64,000 nt of DNA, from the NCBI GenBank assembly GCA_905197955.1, contig CAJKAR010000019.1, positions 18,766-82,765 on the forward strand, given 5' to 3'. Positions within the stretch are counted from its first letter, which is position 1. Each line of letters opens with the position of its first letter. The translations under genes and the position numbers were made by a program. Source of the stretch: an uncultured Lentisphaeria bacterium (lineage in GTDB: Bacteria; Verrucomicrobiota; Lentisphaeria; Victivallales; UBA1829). Of the stretch, positions 8,801 to 16,536 are shown piece after piece. Under the pieces are notes generated by a model. It worked only from the letters and a program-made list of their open reading frames with translations. It was not told where the DNA came from and ran no database searches.

Positions 8801-11164
8801 TTCCCCGGAGAACGGGATATGATCCGTACCGCCCGCACCTACAACGATCACAATGTCGTTTACGAACTGGACAACAACGTGAAATCTGCCGGGCTCAAGC
8901 CGGATGTCAGAATCGGCTGGAGCGAAACGCAGAAACATCTCCTCACCGACTATTCCCAGCCGGAAGGCCTGTATCATGTGATCCGCGCTTCGTTTGAGCC
9001 TCTGCTGATCTTCCTCGGCGGAATGCCGGAGGATTTCACAAACAAGGATCATGCGTTTTTTGCCGGCGAGAAATTCCGCAAGAGCGTGGTCGTCGTGAAC
9101 GATCGCACCACGGATCAGACCGTGACATACCGCTGGGAACTGGTGATGGGCGGACAAGCTGTCCAGCACGGTGAAATCACAGCAACCGCCGCACCCGGCG
9201 CGATTCTGAAACTCCCGATCGAACTCACCGCTCCGAAGGTCTACAAGCGGACCGATGCGGAACTGCGGCTTATGGCGCTGAAAAACGATGCCCTGATCAA
9301 AGAGGATACATTTGCACTTCAGTTCTTCCCGAAACGCATTCAGCCGGATTTCCGCGACGTCTCCGCGGGGCTCTACGATCCCGAAGGCGCAACGGAAACA
9401 CTTCTGAAACAGGCCGGCTTCCCGTTCCGCAAGGTCAAAACACTCGACGACGTGAAACAGTGCCGTCTGCTGATTATCGGCAAAAACGCTCTGAAAAATG
9501 CCAATCCCGAACTCCTGAAACGAGTGGAGGAAGCGGGACTGATCGAAAGCGGATTGAAAGTCCTGATTTTCGAACAGAAGGCGTGCAATCTGGCGAATCT
9601 GGTATTTGAGTCGCCGAGTTACCGCAACGCGTTCCTGCGTCTGCCGGATAGTCCGTATGTTGCCGGACTGAAGGAGGAGGATTTCAGCAACTGGCGCGGC
9701 GCGGCGGATTCGGTTCCGGAGTTTGTGCTCTCAGCTGAGAACAGTCCGCACTATCCGCGTTCCAAATGGAAATGCGGAAACGGCGGAATCGTCTCCGGCA
9801 ATGTGATCCGCAAGCCGAGCTACGGCAACTTCCGGACAATCGTGGACTGCGGATTCAATCTCATGTTCGCTTCTCTGATGGAACTGCGCAAGGAACATGG
9901 ACTCCTGCTCTTCTGTCAGCTGGATGTGACGAACCGCTATCTGAAGGATCCGGCGGCGACACGTCTTGTAGATAATCTGCTGGTCGAAATGGGCAAACGT
10001 TTTGTTCCGGTCGGCCCGCAGAGAGTCGGATTCCTCGGAGATGAAAAGAGCGAATCGATGCTAAAACGCATGGGAATGAACTATCGGAAACTGACCCCTG
10101 AACAACTCTGGATGGCCCGCTCGGAACAGGTTCTGATTCTCGGAGCGAACCCGGTCCCGGAAAAGAAACGCGACGCGCTGAAGAAAATTCTGTCCGACGG
10201 CAGCGTCTCGGTAGTTGCGCTTCCCGGCGCTCCTCTGGAACTGCTCCCCGGAAATCTGAAACGCGGAGAGAAATCTCTGTTCCGTGCATCGGTACCGAAA
10301 AACGATCCGCTGTTCGCAGGCATTCCGGAGGCGGACCTCTATTTCCGCGACGCCCGCGATCTGCCGGTGCTCGTTTCCGCTCCGGACTGGATGGTCTCCA
10401 CGAAACCGGCGCTGTTTGCCAAACTCGACCGGATCGACACGACAACCGTGGTACTGAACCTCTCGCCCGATATGATCGGCGGACTCTGGAACCCGGAAAA
10501 AGTGGCGCGCGTCTGGTCGGCGATTTTCACCAACATGAATATCGGACTCGGCAAAGATCTGAAACTCTTCACCGCGGCGAAGTCGCGCCACAACACGCTT
10601 CGCTTCTGCTACGGAGAAGCCGTGCCGGAAAACTGCGGCATCCGATTCGATCCAAGAAATGACGGAAAAGTCAATGATCCGAACGGCTTTGTCCCGATCA
10701 AACTCGGCCTTGCGTGGGAAGATCAGGGACATCAGCAGACCAATCCGTATTACCGGTATCCGGAAAATGCTCCGAAGGCCCTGAAACGTCAGTATGAAGG
10801 GTATGCCTGGTACCGCTGCACCGTAAAGATCCCCGCTTCCTGGAAGGGCCATACGATCCGGCTCGTCGGCGGACCAATCGACGACTGCGACTGGACCTAC
10901 TGGAACGGAACAAAAATCGGAGAAACCACATTCGAAAACAATCCGAAGTGCTATGAAGCTCAACGGAATTATCCGATTCCGGACAAACTCGTAAAGTTCG
11001 GAGCCGACAACACACTGGTGATCCGCGTCTTCGACCGCTGGGGCGGCGGTGGCGTCACCGGACCGCTCAAAGTCATCGCCGAGGATGCAGCGGCCTCCGA
11101 CTCCTGGTCGCCTTACATTGACAAACTCGATTTCTACGATGTGGATGCCTTCCACAACTGGTAA
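5825..11164 (+). CDS. Giant secreted LamG + GH2-like glycosidase
   Basis: Probably an exported glycan-degrading enzyme of 1779 aa. Order seen: signal peptide (1-19); LamG (20-235); a beta-rich domain (about 240-390); GH2 N-terminal jelly roll (405-590; WYQRVFEVP, GRVYLNGKLIDEF); Ig-like domain (about 590-690); TIM-barrel-like domain from about 693 (RMNGRKMRMRMW); a region resembling glutamine-amidotransferase folds (about 1170-1330); and a second GH2-type jelly roll at 1620-1775 (YAWYRCTVKIP, WTYWNGTKIGE). At the acid/base position the usual N-E after HPSI..W is replaced by HPSILMWYTDFNTCGYP (W807). The strand carrying the nucleophile keeps a Glu, E904 in MVVESAF. Activity is therefore uncertain: it may be a divergent GH2 subgroup, use another acid/base, or only bind. 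Last gene of the regulator-pseudopilin-LamG locus. Confidence 0.75.
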   Translation: MKETLHVLTFLLPLSLMAADPVFYMPMDGSADVVGTKGSKIASGIVHGRAGYQPGVIGRALDVKRHAYDQVTAVTFTNMPVMDCNNGTVSFWFKPHWKETDPEGHWIFSGRDAQWKGFRFYFIKAKSGNIELSVCSPGQVQILKKDLFKPEVWTHVAFTWEQAKGEVRLYINGREVGKRIVPNAFKPIKEPTKLNLYFGQESTDRFKANVGDGAYDEIKLFNKALNPSEIFMLASGGAGEKTASLSLAPALRSGNSISFAFRGKEARYPGPRKLLVLKGSDPKKTITFTAMGASGKLSMIVEADGKTQTVESSYTLQLDEPHKIALNQNGSVLTFLLDDAVQGTATLKSPFGKISGAEGIEGIALTSPTAVPSKEQTARLAETSIRPVEKPLWDLSDAQRVKNGVRSGVCLNGYWRVIPVNDFSYAPPAGEWGYMRVPGSFRSPLYQIYRDRNGKLVSANWQWNKEQLIKYRAGWYQRVFEVPADLRKNGKVYLNFTNLNGDAGRVYLNGKLIDEFRQDFKTFTIVPNARRVDVTDLLAKNGGKNVLTLFIDRHYVGLWQGVPSIGDHGEIALDDVWLENAPSSIALKAAVALPSFRKKELTMRARIQNPAGIRGNAAVRFDFRRNGKTEKSFEKKVVLDGSPEESVVFKGSWKNPVLWDVESPNLYSMSVTLVHNGKDADTFPVKDFGFREAWVENGEFRMNGRKMRMRMWSSPGLSRLRYYFGNPKAVGQYVAHIKEMNYDTVRFDPFGKGSQVAWKEYLGESDRQGLYNLFQMIPYEDEELNGYTREVVRFLEHYGNHPSILMWYTDFNTCGYPWDQDPAKLNDTDYVPVSKIHARKRAQTAEKVMRSLDPSRELFQHAGGNSGKIFTSMNYQSFGTPLQEQEDWPKQWSEKHTQPLMVVESAFPYPAQFWHFETGNLSKTGFELAAEHAARYFGDAVFAREDRPVPHSSMWLNSPYANWNRNMLDLGAMLYRNVVKAWRAYDMSALGDFPGERDMIRTARTYNDHNVVYELDNNVKSAGLKPDVRIGWSETQKHLLTDYSQPEGLYHVIRASFEPLLIFLGGMPEDFTNKDHAFFAGEKFRKSVVVVNDRTTDQTVTYRWELVMGGQAVQHGEITATAAPGAILKLPIELTAPKVYKRTDAELRLMALKNDALIKEDTFALQFFPKRIQPDFRDVSAGLYDPEGATETLLKQAGFPFRKVKTLDDVKQCRLLIIGKNALKNANPELLKRVEEAGLIESGLKVLIFEQKACNLANLVFESPSYRNAFLRLPDSPYVAGLKEEDFSNWRGAADSVPEFVLSAENSPHYPRSKWKCGNGGIVSGNVIRKPSYGNFRTIVDCGFNLMFASLMELRKEHGLLLFCQLDVTNRYLKDPAATRLVDNLLVEMGKRFVPVGPQRVGFLGDEKSESMLKRMGMNYRKLTPEQLWMARSEQVLILGANPVPEKKRDALKKILSDGSVSVVALPGAPLELLPGNLKRGEKSLFRASVPKNDPLFAGIPEADLYFRDARDLPVLVSAPDWMVSTKPALFAKLDRIDTTTVVLNLSPDMIGGLWNPEKVARVWSAIFTNMNIGLGKDLKLFTAAKSRHNTLRFCYGEAVPENCGIRFDPRNDGKVNDPNGFVPIKLGLAWEDQGHQQTNPYYRYPENAPKALKRQYEGYAWYRCTVKIPASWKGHTIRLVGGPIDDCDWTYWNGTKIGETTFENNPKCYEAQRNYPIPDKLVKFGADNTLVIRVFDRWGGGGVTGPLKVIAEDAAASDSWSPYIDKLDFYDVDAFHNW

Positions 11165-11181
11165 CAGGGAGAGAAGAGAAT

Positions 11182-11209
11182 CCGGATGGCTGGATTCCCC
11201 GCCATTCGG
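11182..11209 (+). terminator. Hairpin after the GH2-like gene
   Basis: CCGGATGGC at 11182-11190 pairs with GCCATTCGG at 11201-11209 (9 pairs, one G-U). It lies 17 bp after the stop codon and has no T-tract, so it may be a processing or stability structure rather than an intrinsic terminator. Confidence 0.45.
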
Positions 11210-11219
11210 AGTGCGAAAG

Positions 11220-11250
11220 GAGAGAACCGTATTTCAAATGCGGTTCTCTC
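11220..11250 (+). terminator. Second hairpin after the GH2-like gene
   Basis: GAGAGAACCG (11220-11229) and CGGTTCTCTC (11241-11250) form a perfect 10-bp stem with an 11-nt loop. No T-run follows. With the preceding hairpin it probably marks the 3' end of the locus. The rest of 11251-11415 shows no gene. Confidence 0.5.
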
Positions 11251-11415
11251 CGCCCGCACATCTCAGCAGAGAGGAAAGAACGAAATTTCATGAAATTCTC
11301 CGCTTTCCGCGCGGATTTCCGCAGGCAGGAACAAAATCCCGCAGAAAAAAAACCGGGCCGTCAATCAAGGAAAAGAGAATGGATTGAAAGCGTTGTCATT
11401 TTTTTGAATTTCCAT

Positions 11416-11444
11416 TTGCAGAATTGTCATTTCCGTGGTAAATT
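11416..11444 (+). promoter_or_regulatory. Putative galE promoter
   Basis: TTGCAG (11416-11421), a 17-bp spacer and TAAATT (11439-11444). It matches the TTGCAN / TANATT pattern seen before several other genes in the window. The start codon is 38 bp downstream, after CAGGAG. Confidence 0.5.
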
Positions 11445-11481
11445 CCCGACACAGGAAAATATCCAAATCAGGAGATGAACC

Positions 11482-12453
11482 ATGCGCGTATTTTTAACCG
11501 GAGGAGCGGGATACATCGGCAGCGCCTGCGCTGAATATCTGCTCGACAGAGGCTACGAGGTCACCGTATTCGACGACCTCATCACAGGACACATCGAAGC
11601 CGTTGATCCGAGAGCCAAATTCATCAAGGCCAATCTCAGCGACCGCGAAAATCTCATCAAGGTCGTCAAAGAAGGCAAATACGATGCCATCATGCACTTT
11701 GCGGCATTCTCTCTCGTCGGAGAATCCATGAAAAATCCGAGCAAGTATTTCAACAACAATCTTGCCAACGCAATCAATCTTGCCGACGCCGCCGTGGAAG
11801 GGGAAGTCAAAACCTTTGTCTTCTCCAGCACCGCCGCGACATTCGGCGAACCCGAAGAAGTTCCCATCAAAGAAGATGCCCCCCAGCATCCGATCAATCC
11901 CTACGGCGAATCCAAACTCTGCTTTGAAAAAGTCCTGAACTGGTACAGCCGGATCTACGGACTGAAGTACGCCGCACTCCGCTACTTCAATGCAGCCGGA
12001 GCCACCGGAAAATACGGAGAGGATCACAATCCGGAAACCCATCTGATCCCGATTCTGCTTCAGGTGGCACAGGGAAAACGCGAAAAGGCTCTTCTTTTCG
12101 GAGACGATTACGATACGCCCGATGGAACCTGCATCCGCGACTACATCCATATTCTCGACCTTGCCCAGGCGCATGAAAAAGCGCTCTTCGCCCCGAAGAG
12201 CGGTCATTACAACCTCGGCACCGGCAGCGGACTGAGCGTAAAACAGATTCTCGATACCGCCCGCAAGGTCACCGGACATCCGATTCCGGCAGAAGTTGTC
12301 CCCCGTCGCCCCGGCGATCCGCCGCGCCTGATCGCCTGTTCCGACCGCGCTCGCAAGGAACTCGGCTGGGAACCGAAATTCGAAGATGCGGGAGCCATCA
12401 TCGAATCCGTCTGGAAATGGCTTGAAACCCATCCGAACGGCTACTCCAAGTAA
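11482..12453 (+). CDS. galE: UDP-glucose 4-epimerase
   Basis: Cytosolic extended SDR enzyme interconverting UDP-glucose and UDP-galactose (Leloir pathway and supply of galactosyl donors). The NAD-binding TGGAGYIG sits at residues 6-13, the catalytic YGESK at Y141/K145, the SST motif is visible as FSSTAAT near 115, and RYFNAAGA follows. The 323-aa length is normal. The start has CAGGAG seven bases upstream, and an intrinsic terminator follows directly, so it appears monocistronic. Other NDP-hexose epimerases of this family would look similar, but the GalE signatures are strong. Confidence 0.92.
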   Translation: MRVFLTGGAGYIGSACAEYLLDRGYEVTVFDDLITGHIEAVDPRAKFIKANLSDRENLIKVVKEGKYDAIMHFAAFSLVGESMKNPSKYFNNNLANAINLADAAVEGEVKTFVFSSTAATFGEPEEVPIKEDAPQHPINPYGESKLCFEKVLNWYSRIYGLKYAALRYFNAAGATGKYGEDHNPETHLIPILLQVAQGKREKALLFGDDYDTPDGTCIRDYIHILDLAQAHEKALFAPKSGHYNLGTGSGLSVKQILDTARKVTGHPIPAEVVPRRPGDPPRLIACSDRARKELGWEPKFEDAGAIIESVWKWLETHPNGYSK

Positions 12454-12462
12454 ACTCTTTGT

Positions 12463-12500
12463 CCGGGAGACGGAGATAGCAACATGCCGTCTCCCGGTTT
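12463..12500 (+). terminator. Intrinsic terminator of galE
   Basis: CCGGGAGACGG (12463-12473) and CCGTCTCCCGG (12487-12497) form a perfect 11-bp stem with a 13-nt loop, followed by TTTT. An ATG at 12484 sits in the loop and would place the stem within the next reading frame, which argues for the later ATG at 12517 as the real start. Confidence 0.9.
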
Positions 12501-12516
12501 TCCAACGGAAATCATT

Positions 12517-13065
12517 ATGTCAGAACAATGGCAGACAACAGGGCCTTATACGATTTTCGACCTTGAAACAACCGGCATGAGCCCTGTCCATGACCGGATT
12601 GTCGAACTCGGAGCCGTGCGCATTGATACGGACGGGTCCCTGTCGCGTTATTCCTCGCTGATCAATCCCGGAATTCCGATTCCGCGCAGAGCGTCGGCAG
12701 TGCACGGCATCACGGATCTGATGGTCGCGGACGCCCCTTACTTCGATGTCGTCGCCCGGGAGTTCATGCAGTTCGCAGGAGACTCCAAACTGGTGGCGCA
12801 CAACGCGAGATTCGATCTCTCCTTCCTTCAGGAAAGTCTGCACAGGTGCAGTTTGAACACCTGGACCTCCGGAGCATACGACAGCATCTCCCTGATCCGC
12901 AAAGCCTATCCGGGAATGCCGAGTTACAGTCTGCAATCCCTGCGTTCCGCCTTCTCTCTCGGCGAAGGAGTCGAAGGAAACGCTCACCGGGCGCTTTACG
13001 ATGCGGAACTCACCGCGGAAATCTTTTCCATGGCAATGAAACGCCTTTATGAGCTCTACTCCTGA
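12517..13065 (+). CDS. DnaQ-like DEDDh 3'-5' exonuclease
   Basis: RNase T/DnaQ superfamily exonuclease, 182 aa. The ExoI motif FDLETTG gives D15 and E17, the ExoII motif HNARFDLSFL lies near residue 94, and the ExoIII DEDDh motif HRALYDAE lies at about 157-164 (His and Asp). It could proofread as a PolIII epsilon-like subunit or act in repair or RNA trimming; no polymerase-binding tail is obvious. An alternative start at 12484 would add 11 residues encoded by the galE terminator stem, so 12517 (AACGGAAATCATT upstream) is preferred. It converges with pdxB, 12 bp between the stops. Confidence 0.82.
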   Translation: MSEQWQTTGPYTIFDLETTGMSPVHDRIVELGAVRIDTDGSLSRYSSLINPGIPIPRRASAVHGITDLMVADAPYFDVVAREFMQFAGDSKLVAHNARFDLSFLQESLHRCSLNTWTSGAYDSISLIRKAYPGMPSYSLQSLRSAFSLGEGVEGNAHRALYDAELTAEIFSMAMKRLYELYS

Positions 13066-13077
13066 GAAGGCTCTTAT

Positions 13078-14190
13078 TTATTCCTGAAATTTCAGACGTC
13101 TTAGTGTCGCCTGCAACTCCGGCGCAAGCGCGGCCATGTTTCTGATCCGATATGCCTGGAACTCTCTGCGGAGCGGATAATTTCCGCGTTGTTTTTCAAA
13201 TTCCGCGGGAGATTTCCGTAAAGCCGCATCGTCCTTCCGGATATCATACGAGGCATATACCGCATCGGCAAGAGAGGCGACTTCCAGTTCGTGCTTTTCC
13301 GGCAGAGGAACAGACGGATACCACGATTCCGCCTCCTTCCATCCAAAAAATCGAGCGGCGGTCCGGACACTGGCCGCGGTGCCATTAGCCTTTCCATCCG
13401 TCGAATAGCCCGCAATATGCGGAGTGGCGAAGTCCAGAAGCTCCATAAGTTCCAGATCGGTTTCCGGCTCCCCTTCCCACACATCGAGAGCCGCTCCGCG
13501 GATTCTTTTCTCAGAGAGCACGCCTTTCAAACTCCGATTGTCCACCACCTCCCCGCGCGACGTGTTGATGACAATCGCTCCTGGCTTCAGAGAACTTAGG
13601 AATGCGTGATCCGCAAGATGAAACGTCGGATACCGTCCTTCGCGTTCAAGCGGAACATGGAAGGAGAGAAAATCCGCATTCCGACAGATCTCCTCCAGAG
13701 AAACGAAGCCATCGCTCCCCTCGGCCTCCTGACGGGGCGGATCGTTGACCAGCACCCTCATTCCGAGGGCGGAAGCCGCCTCGATCACCCGTTTCCCGAC
13801 ATTTCCGGCGCCGATCACCCCGATCACCTTTCCCCTCAACTCCATGGAATATTTCCGCGAGAACGAGAGCAGCAGTGACGTCAGATACTGCGCAACGGAA
13901 GGCGCATTGCAGCCGGGCGCATTTTTCCAGACAATTCCATTTCTGGCACAATACTCCGTATCAATGTGATCGTAACCGATCGTTGCCGTTGCAATCAGCT
14001 TCACCCTTGTTCCATCCAGAGTCTCCGCATTGCATTTTGTCCTTGTGCGTGTGATAAGAGCATCGGCGGAGAGCAGATCCGCCCTGGAGATCCGCCCCCC
14101 CGGAAGAAACGTCATGTCACAAAGCGCCGAGAGAGGGGATTCCCTCAGAAAAGGGATTTTGTCATCCGCCACGATCCTGATTTTATTCAT
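13078..14190 (-). CDS. pdxB: 4-phosphoerythronate dehydrogenase (vitamin B6 synthesis)
   Basis: D-2-hydroxyacid dehydrogenase oxidising 4-phospho-D-erythronate in the DXP-dependent pyridoxal phosphate pathway. The N-terminus IRIVADDKIPF with LITRTRT and IGYDHID is PdxB-like. The nucleotide site reads VIGVIGAGNVGKRVIE. Catalytic elements are INTSRGEVVD (Arg), a downstream Glu and HIAGYSTDGKANGT (His). The C-terminal 80 residues correspond to the PdxB dimerisation region. The start has GGATCA 8 bases upstream. It diverges from the small secreted protein gene across a 52-bp gap that must hold both promoters. Confidence 0.88.
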   Translation of the reverse strand: MNKIRIVADDKIPFLRESPLSALCDMTFLPGGRISRADLLSADALITRTRTKCNAETLDGTRVKLIATATIGYDHIDTEYCARNGIVWKNAPGCNAPSVAQYLTSLLLSFSRKYSMELRGKVIGVIGAGNVGKRVIEAASALGMRVLVNDPPRQEAEGSDGFVSLEEICRNADFLSFHVPLEREGRYPTFHLADHAFLSSLKPGAIVINTSRGEVVDNRSLKGVLSEKRIRGAALDVWEGEPETDLELMELLDFATPHIAGYSTDGKANGTAASVRTAARFFGWKEAESWYPSVPLPEKHELEVASLADAVYASYDIRKDDAALRKSPAEFEKQRGNYPLRREFQAYRIRNMAALAPELQATLRRLKFQE

Positions 14191-14242
14191 AAAAGTGATC
14201 CATTCCTTTTGAAAGATTCATGTATTCAGTATATTTTACAGT

Positions 14243-14623
14243 ATGAAAACGAAAATCGCCAGCTGGATTCTGTTATTTTTCACATTTCTTCCCGCATTTT
14301 CCGCGGAGGTTCCCTCTTTTCAGGATGCCGGAGGCAAAGCGGACCACATTGTCAAGCGGACCCTGAACCGACTGCGGCAGTCATGGCGCGGAGTAAAGGA
14401 AAATATCACGTTTGCGATCTATACTCTCCGCGATAAAGCCGTCTACTCCCAGCGCGAAGCGGAAGCCCGCGCAAGACTCGCAGCAAAGGAAGCTCAGGAA
14501 AAAGCCGAAGAAATCATTTCCGATGCAAAGGAAAAGGCCGATGACACCATCCATCAGGCAAAAACCACTATCCGGGAGCAGTATCACGCTGCCGAAGACA
14601 AAGTCGGAGAACTTGCCGAATGA
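14243..14623 (+). CDS. Small exported helical protein of unknown function
   Basis: 126 aa. A signal peptide (about residues 1-20, ending PAFSA) is followed by a highly charged, Ala/Glu/Lys/Arg-rich helix (RARLAAKEAQEKAEEIISDA) resembling apolipoprotein- or LEA-like amphipathic helices. No family is recognised. There is no ribosome binding site. A TATATT at 14230-14235 lies only 7 bp before the ATG, with TTGAAA at 14209-14214 (15-bp spacer), so the transcript may be nearly leaderless. The stop overlaps the next ATG (ATGA), coupling it to the amidohydrolase. Confidence 0.65.
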   Translation: MKTKIASWILLFFTFLPAFSAEVPSFQDAGGKADHIVKRTLNRLRQSWRGVKENITFAIYTLRDKAVYSQREAEARARLAAKEAQEKAEEIISDAKEKADDTIHQAKTTIREQYHAAEDKVGELAE

Positions 14624-16176
14624 AAGATACACTGATCCGGGGGGGCTTGATCTGCGATGGGACCGGCAGGCCCGCGTTTCCCGCGGATCTCCTGATCCGG
14701 GAGGATCGAATTGCCGATATCGGGAAAAACCTTCCGTCCGCGAACTGCCGCATTGCGGATGCCCGGGGCCTGATCGTCGCACCCGGATTCATTGATGTCC
14801 ATGCGCATTCCGATCTCTCCATTCTAGCCGCTCCGGAAGCGGTCGGAAAACTTTCCCAGGGGATCACCAGTGAAATCTCCGGGAATTGCGGGCTTTCCGC
14901 CTTTCCGGTCCTGACTGGAGAAGTCCGGGAGCATCTGGAAACCATTTACCGGACTTACGGAATCAAAATCTCCTGGAACGATTTCACTACCTATGCACAC
15001 GCCGTCGAGCAGCGTTGCCCATCCATCAACGTCGGTTTTCTCTGCGGACACAACACCTTGCGCGCCAACATACTGGGATACAAGGAACAACGCGGGAATC
15101 CGGAAGAGTGGTCAAAACTCCGTGATCTTCTGCGCCGAATGCTGGAACAGGGTGCACTGGGTCTTTCCACCGGTCTGCTGTACATTCCGGGACGGTTCGC
15201 ACCCCGGGAAGAACTGCTGACCGTGGCAGGCGCTCTGCGCGACTTCCATCTTCCGTATGCGACTCATCTGCGGAGCGAAGGCGATGAACTTCTGGAATCC
15301 ATTGAGGAGGCCCTGGCAATCGCCCGGGCTGGATCAGGACATCTTCACATCAGCCATTTAAAAACCGCTCTCCCGCGCAACTGGCACAAACTGGATGCGG
15401 TCTTTGACGCCATCGAATCCGCCCGGCGCGAGGGCATGAATGTAACTGCCGACCGTTACCCCTACACAAGCGGACAGACAAGCCTGAGCGTCATTCTTCC
15501 TCCACCATACGACAAAATGACAGACTCCGCCATCCGCGAAACTCTGAGTGCTAATCCGCAAAAAGCCGCTTCCCTGATTCAATCCCTGGAAAAGTATCCT
15601 CCCCCATGGGAAACCATCATCCTCTGTTCCACCTCTGTTCCGGAAGTGCAGTCTGTTCTCGGCAAAACGATGGCGGATGCCGCAAACGCCCTGCAAATCC
15701 CCCCAGCCGCGCTCTGTACAGAACTGATGCGCCGCGATGCTCCCGGCACAATGGCGGCATTCAGCGGACTTTCCATGGAAAATCTGAAGCGGATCGTCGT
15801 AAAGCCCTACATCTGCTGCGGAACGGATGAGACGGCACGACCTTCCAGCTACGACTTCGGCCGAAGCCATCCGCGAGGATTCGGTTCGTTTCCGCGTTTT
15901 ATTCATCTGGCTCAGGAGAAGTTACCTCTGGAAGAGGTCATCCGGAAAATCACATCGTTTCCCGCGGGAGTGTTCCATCTCCGCGATCGGGGCACCATTA
16001 CGCGCGGCAGTATCGCGGATCTGGTTCTGTTTGAAGAAAAGACCTTCCGCGACTGCGCGGATTTTGCAAGCCCCCACGCTCTCTGTGAAGGAATTTTCCA
16101 GGTTTATGTCAATGGTATTTTATCCTACGAAAGCGGAAAAGTGACGGCTCATGCAGGGAAAATTCTGAAAAAGTGA
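14620..16176 (+). CDS. N-acyl-D-amino-acid deacylase-family amidohydrolase
   Basis: Zinc amidohydrolase of the D-aminoacylase/dihydroorotase-like superfamily, 518 aa. The metal motif GFIDVHAHSD lies near residues 53-62. The Cys ligand is in GITSEISGNCGLS near 90, followed by THLRSEGDE (His), HISHLKT (His) and ICCGTDET (catalytic Asp), ending with the beta-sandwich strand RGSIADLVLFEEK. This ordered set matches characterised D-aminoacylases, which release D-amino acids from N-acyl forms; a role in D-amino acid or peptidoglycan fragment recycling is inferred. It is coupled by ATGA overlap to the small exported protein. Confidence 0.85.
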   Translation: MKDTLIRGGLICDGTGRPAFPADLLIREDRIADIGKNLPSANCRIADARGLIVAPGFIDVHAHSDLSILAAPEAVGKLSQGITSEISGNCGLSAFPVLTGEVREHLETIYRTYGIKISWNDFTTYAHAVEQRCPSINVGFLCGHNTLRANILGYKEQRGNPEEWSKLRDLLRRMLEQGALGLSTGLLYIPGRFAPREELLTVAGALRDFHLPYATHLRSEGDELLESIEEALAIARAGSGHLHISHLKTALPRNWHKLDAVFDAIESARREGMNVTADRYPYTSGQTSLSVILPPPYDKMTDSAIRETLSANPQKAASLIQSLEKYPPPWETIILCSTSVPEVQSVLGKTMADAANALQIPPAALCTELMRRDAPGTMAAFSGLSMENLKRIVVKPYICCGTDETARPSSYDFGRSHPRGFGSFPRFIHLAQEKLPLEEVIRKITSFPAGVFHLRDRGTITRGSIADLVLFEEKTFRDCADFASPHALCEGIFQVYVNGILSYESGKVTAHAGKILKK

Positions 16177-16197
16177 TAAAAAAAACTGAACTCTGCT

Positions 16198-16225
16198 TGA
16201 CATTTCATGAAAGTGTGGTAAATTT
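16198..16225 (+). promoter_or_regulatory. Promoter of the tRNA-Gly/tRNA-Tyr pair
   Basis: TTGACA (16198-16203), a 16-bp spacer and TAAATT (16220-16225), 16 bp before the first tRNA. Confidence 0.65.
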
Positions 16226-16240
16226 TGCCTCATACCTCAT

Positions 16241-16314
16241 GCGGGTGTAGTTCAATGGTAGAACATCAGCCTTCCAAGCTGATTGTGAGGGTTCGATTCC
16301 CTTCACCCGCTCCA
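16241..16314 (+). tRNA. tRNA-Gly (anticodon TCC)
   Basis: Full cloverleaf. The acceptor stem GCGGGTG pairs with CACCCGC, the anticodon stem is TCAGC/GCTGA with loop CTTCCAA and anticodon TCC at 16273-16275, and the T arm is GAGGGTTCGATTCCCTTC. CCA is genomically encoded. Confidence 0.97.
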
Positions 16315-16317
16315 ATC

Positions 16318-16402
16318 GGTGGGATTCCCGAGCGGCCAAAGGGGGCAGACTGTAAATCTGCTGTCGCTGACTTCGATGGTTCGAATCCATCTCCCACCAC
16401 CA
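16318..16402 (+). tRNA. tRNA-Tyr (anticodon GTA)
   Basis: 85-nt class II tRNA with a long variable arm. The acceptor GGTGGGA pairs with TCCCACC, the discriminator is A and CCA is encoded. The anticodon loop CTGTAAA sits on the GCAGA/TCTGC stem, anticodon GTA at 16352-16354. It lies three bases after tRNA-Gly and is co-transcribed. Confidence 0.97.
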
Positions 16403-16536
16403 TTTTCAACTGCAAAACGACTTCTATTTTTTTGTATTTTATCGTTGTTCCATTGCAGGATTTTTTGAAAGAAAACTTGAAATTGGTCATTTCCGGTTAT
16501 AGATTGCAGAATAACCAGAAAGTCTTTTGAAAAAAT

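Noticed and set aside
5750..9169. 1139-codon open frame antisense to the GH2-like gene
   Set aside because: No ribosome binding site, no domain resemblance, His/Phe/Arg-rich mirror composition. Long stop-free antisense frames occur here because sense genes rarely use the codons complementary to stops in that phase.
12484..12516. N-terminal extension of the DnaQ-like exonuclease
   Set aside because: Encoded by the loop and right arm of the galE terminator.
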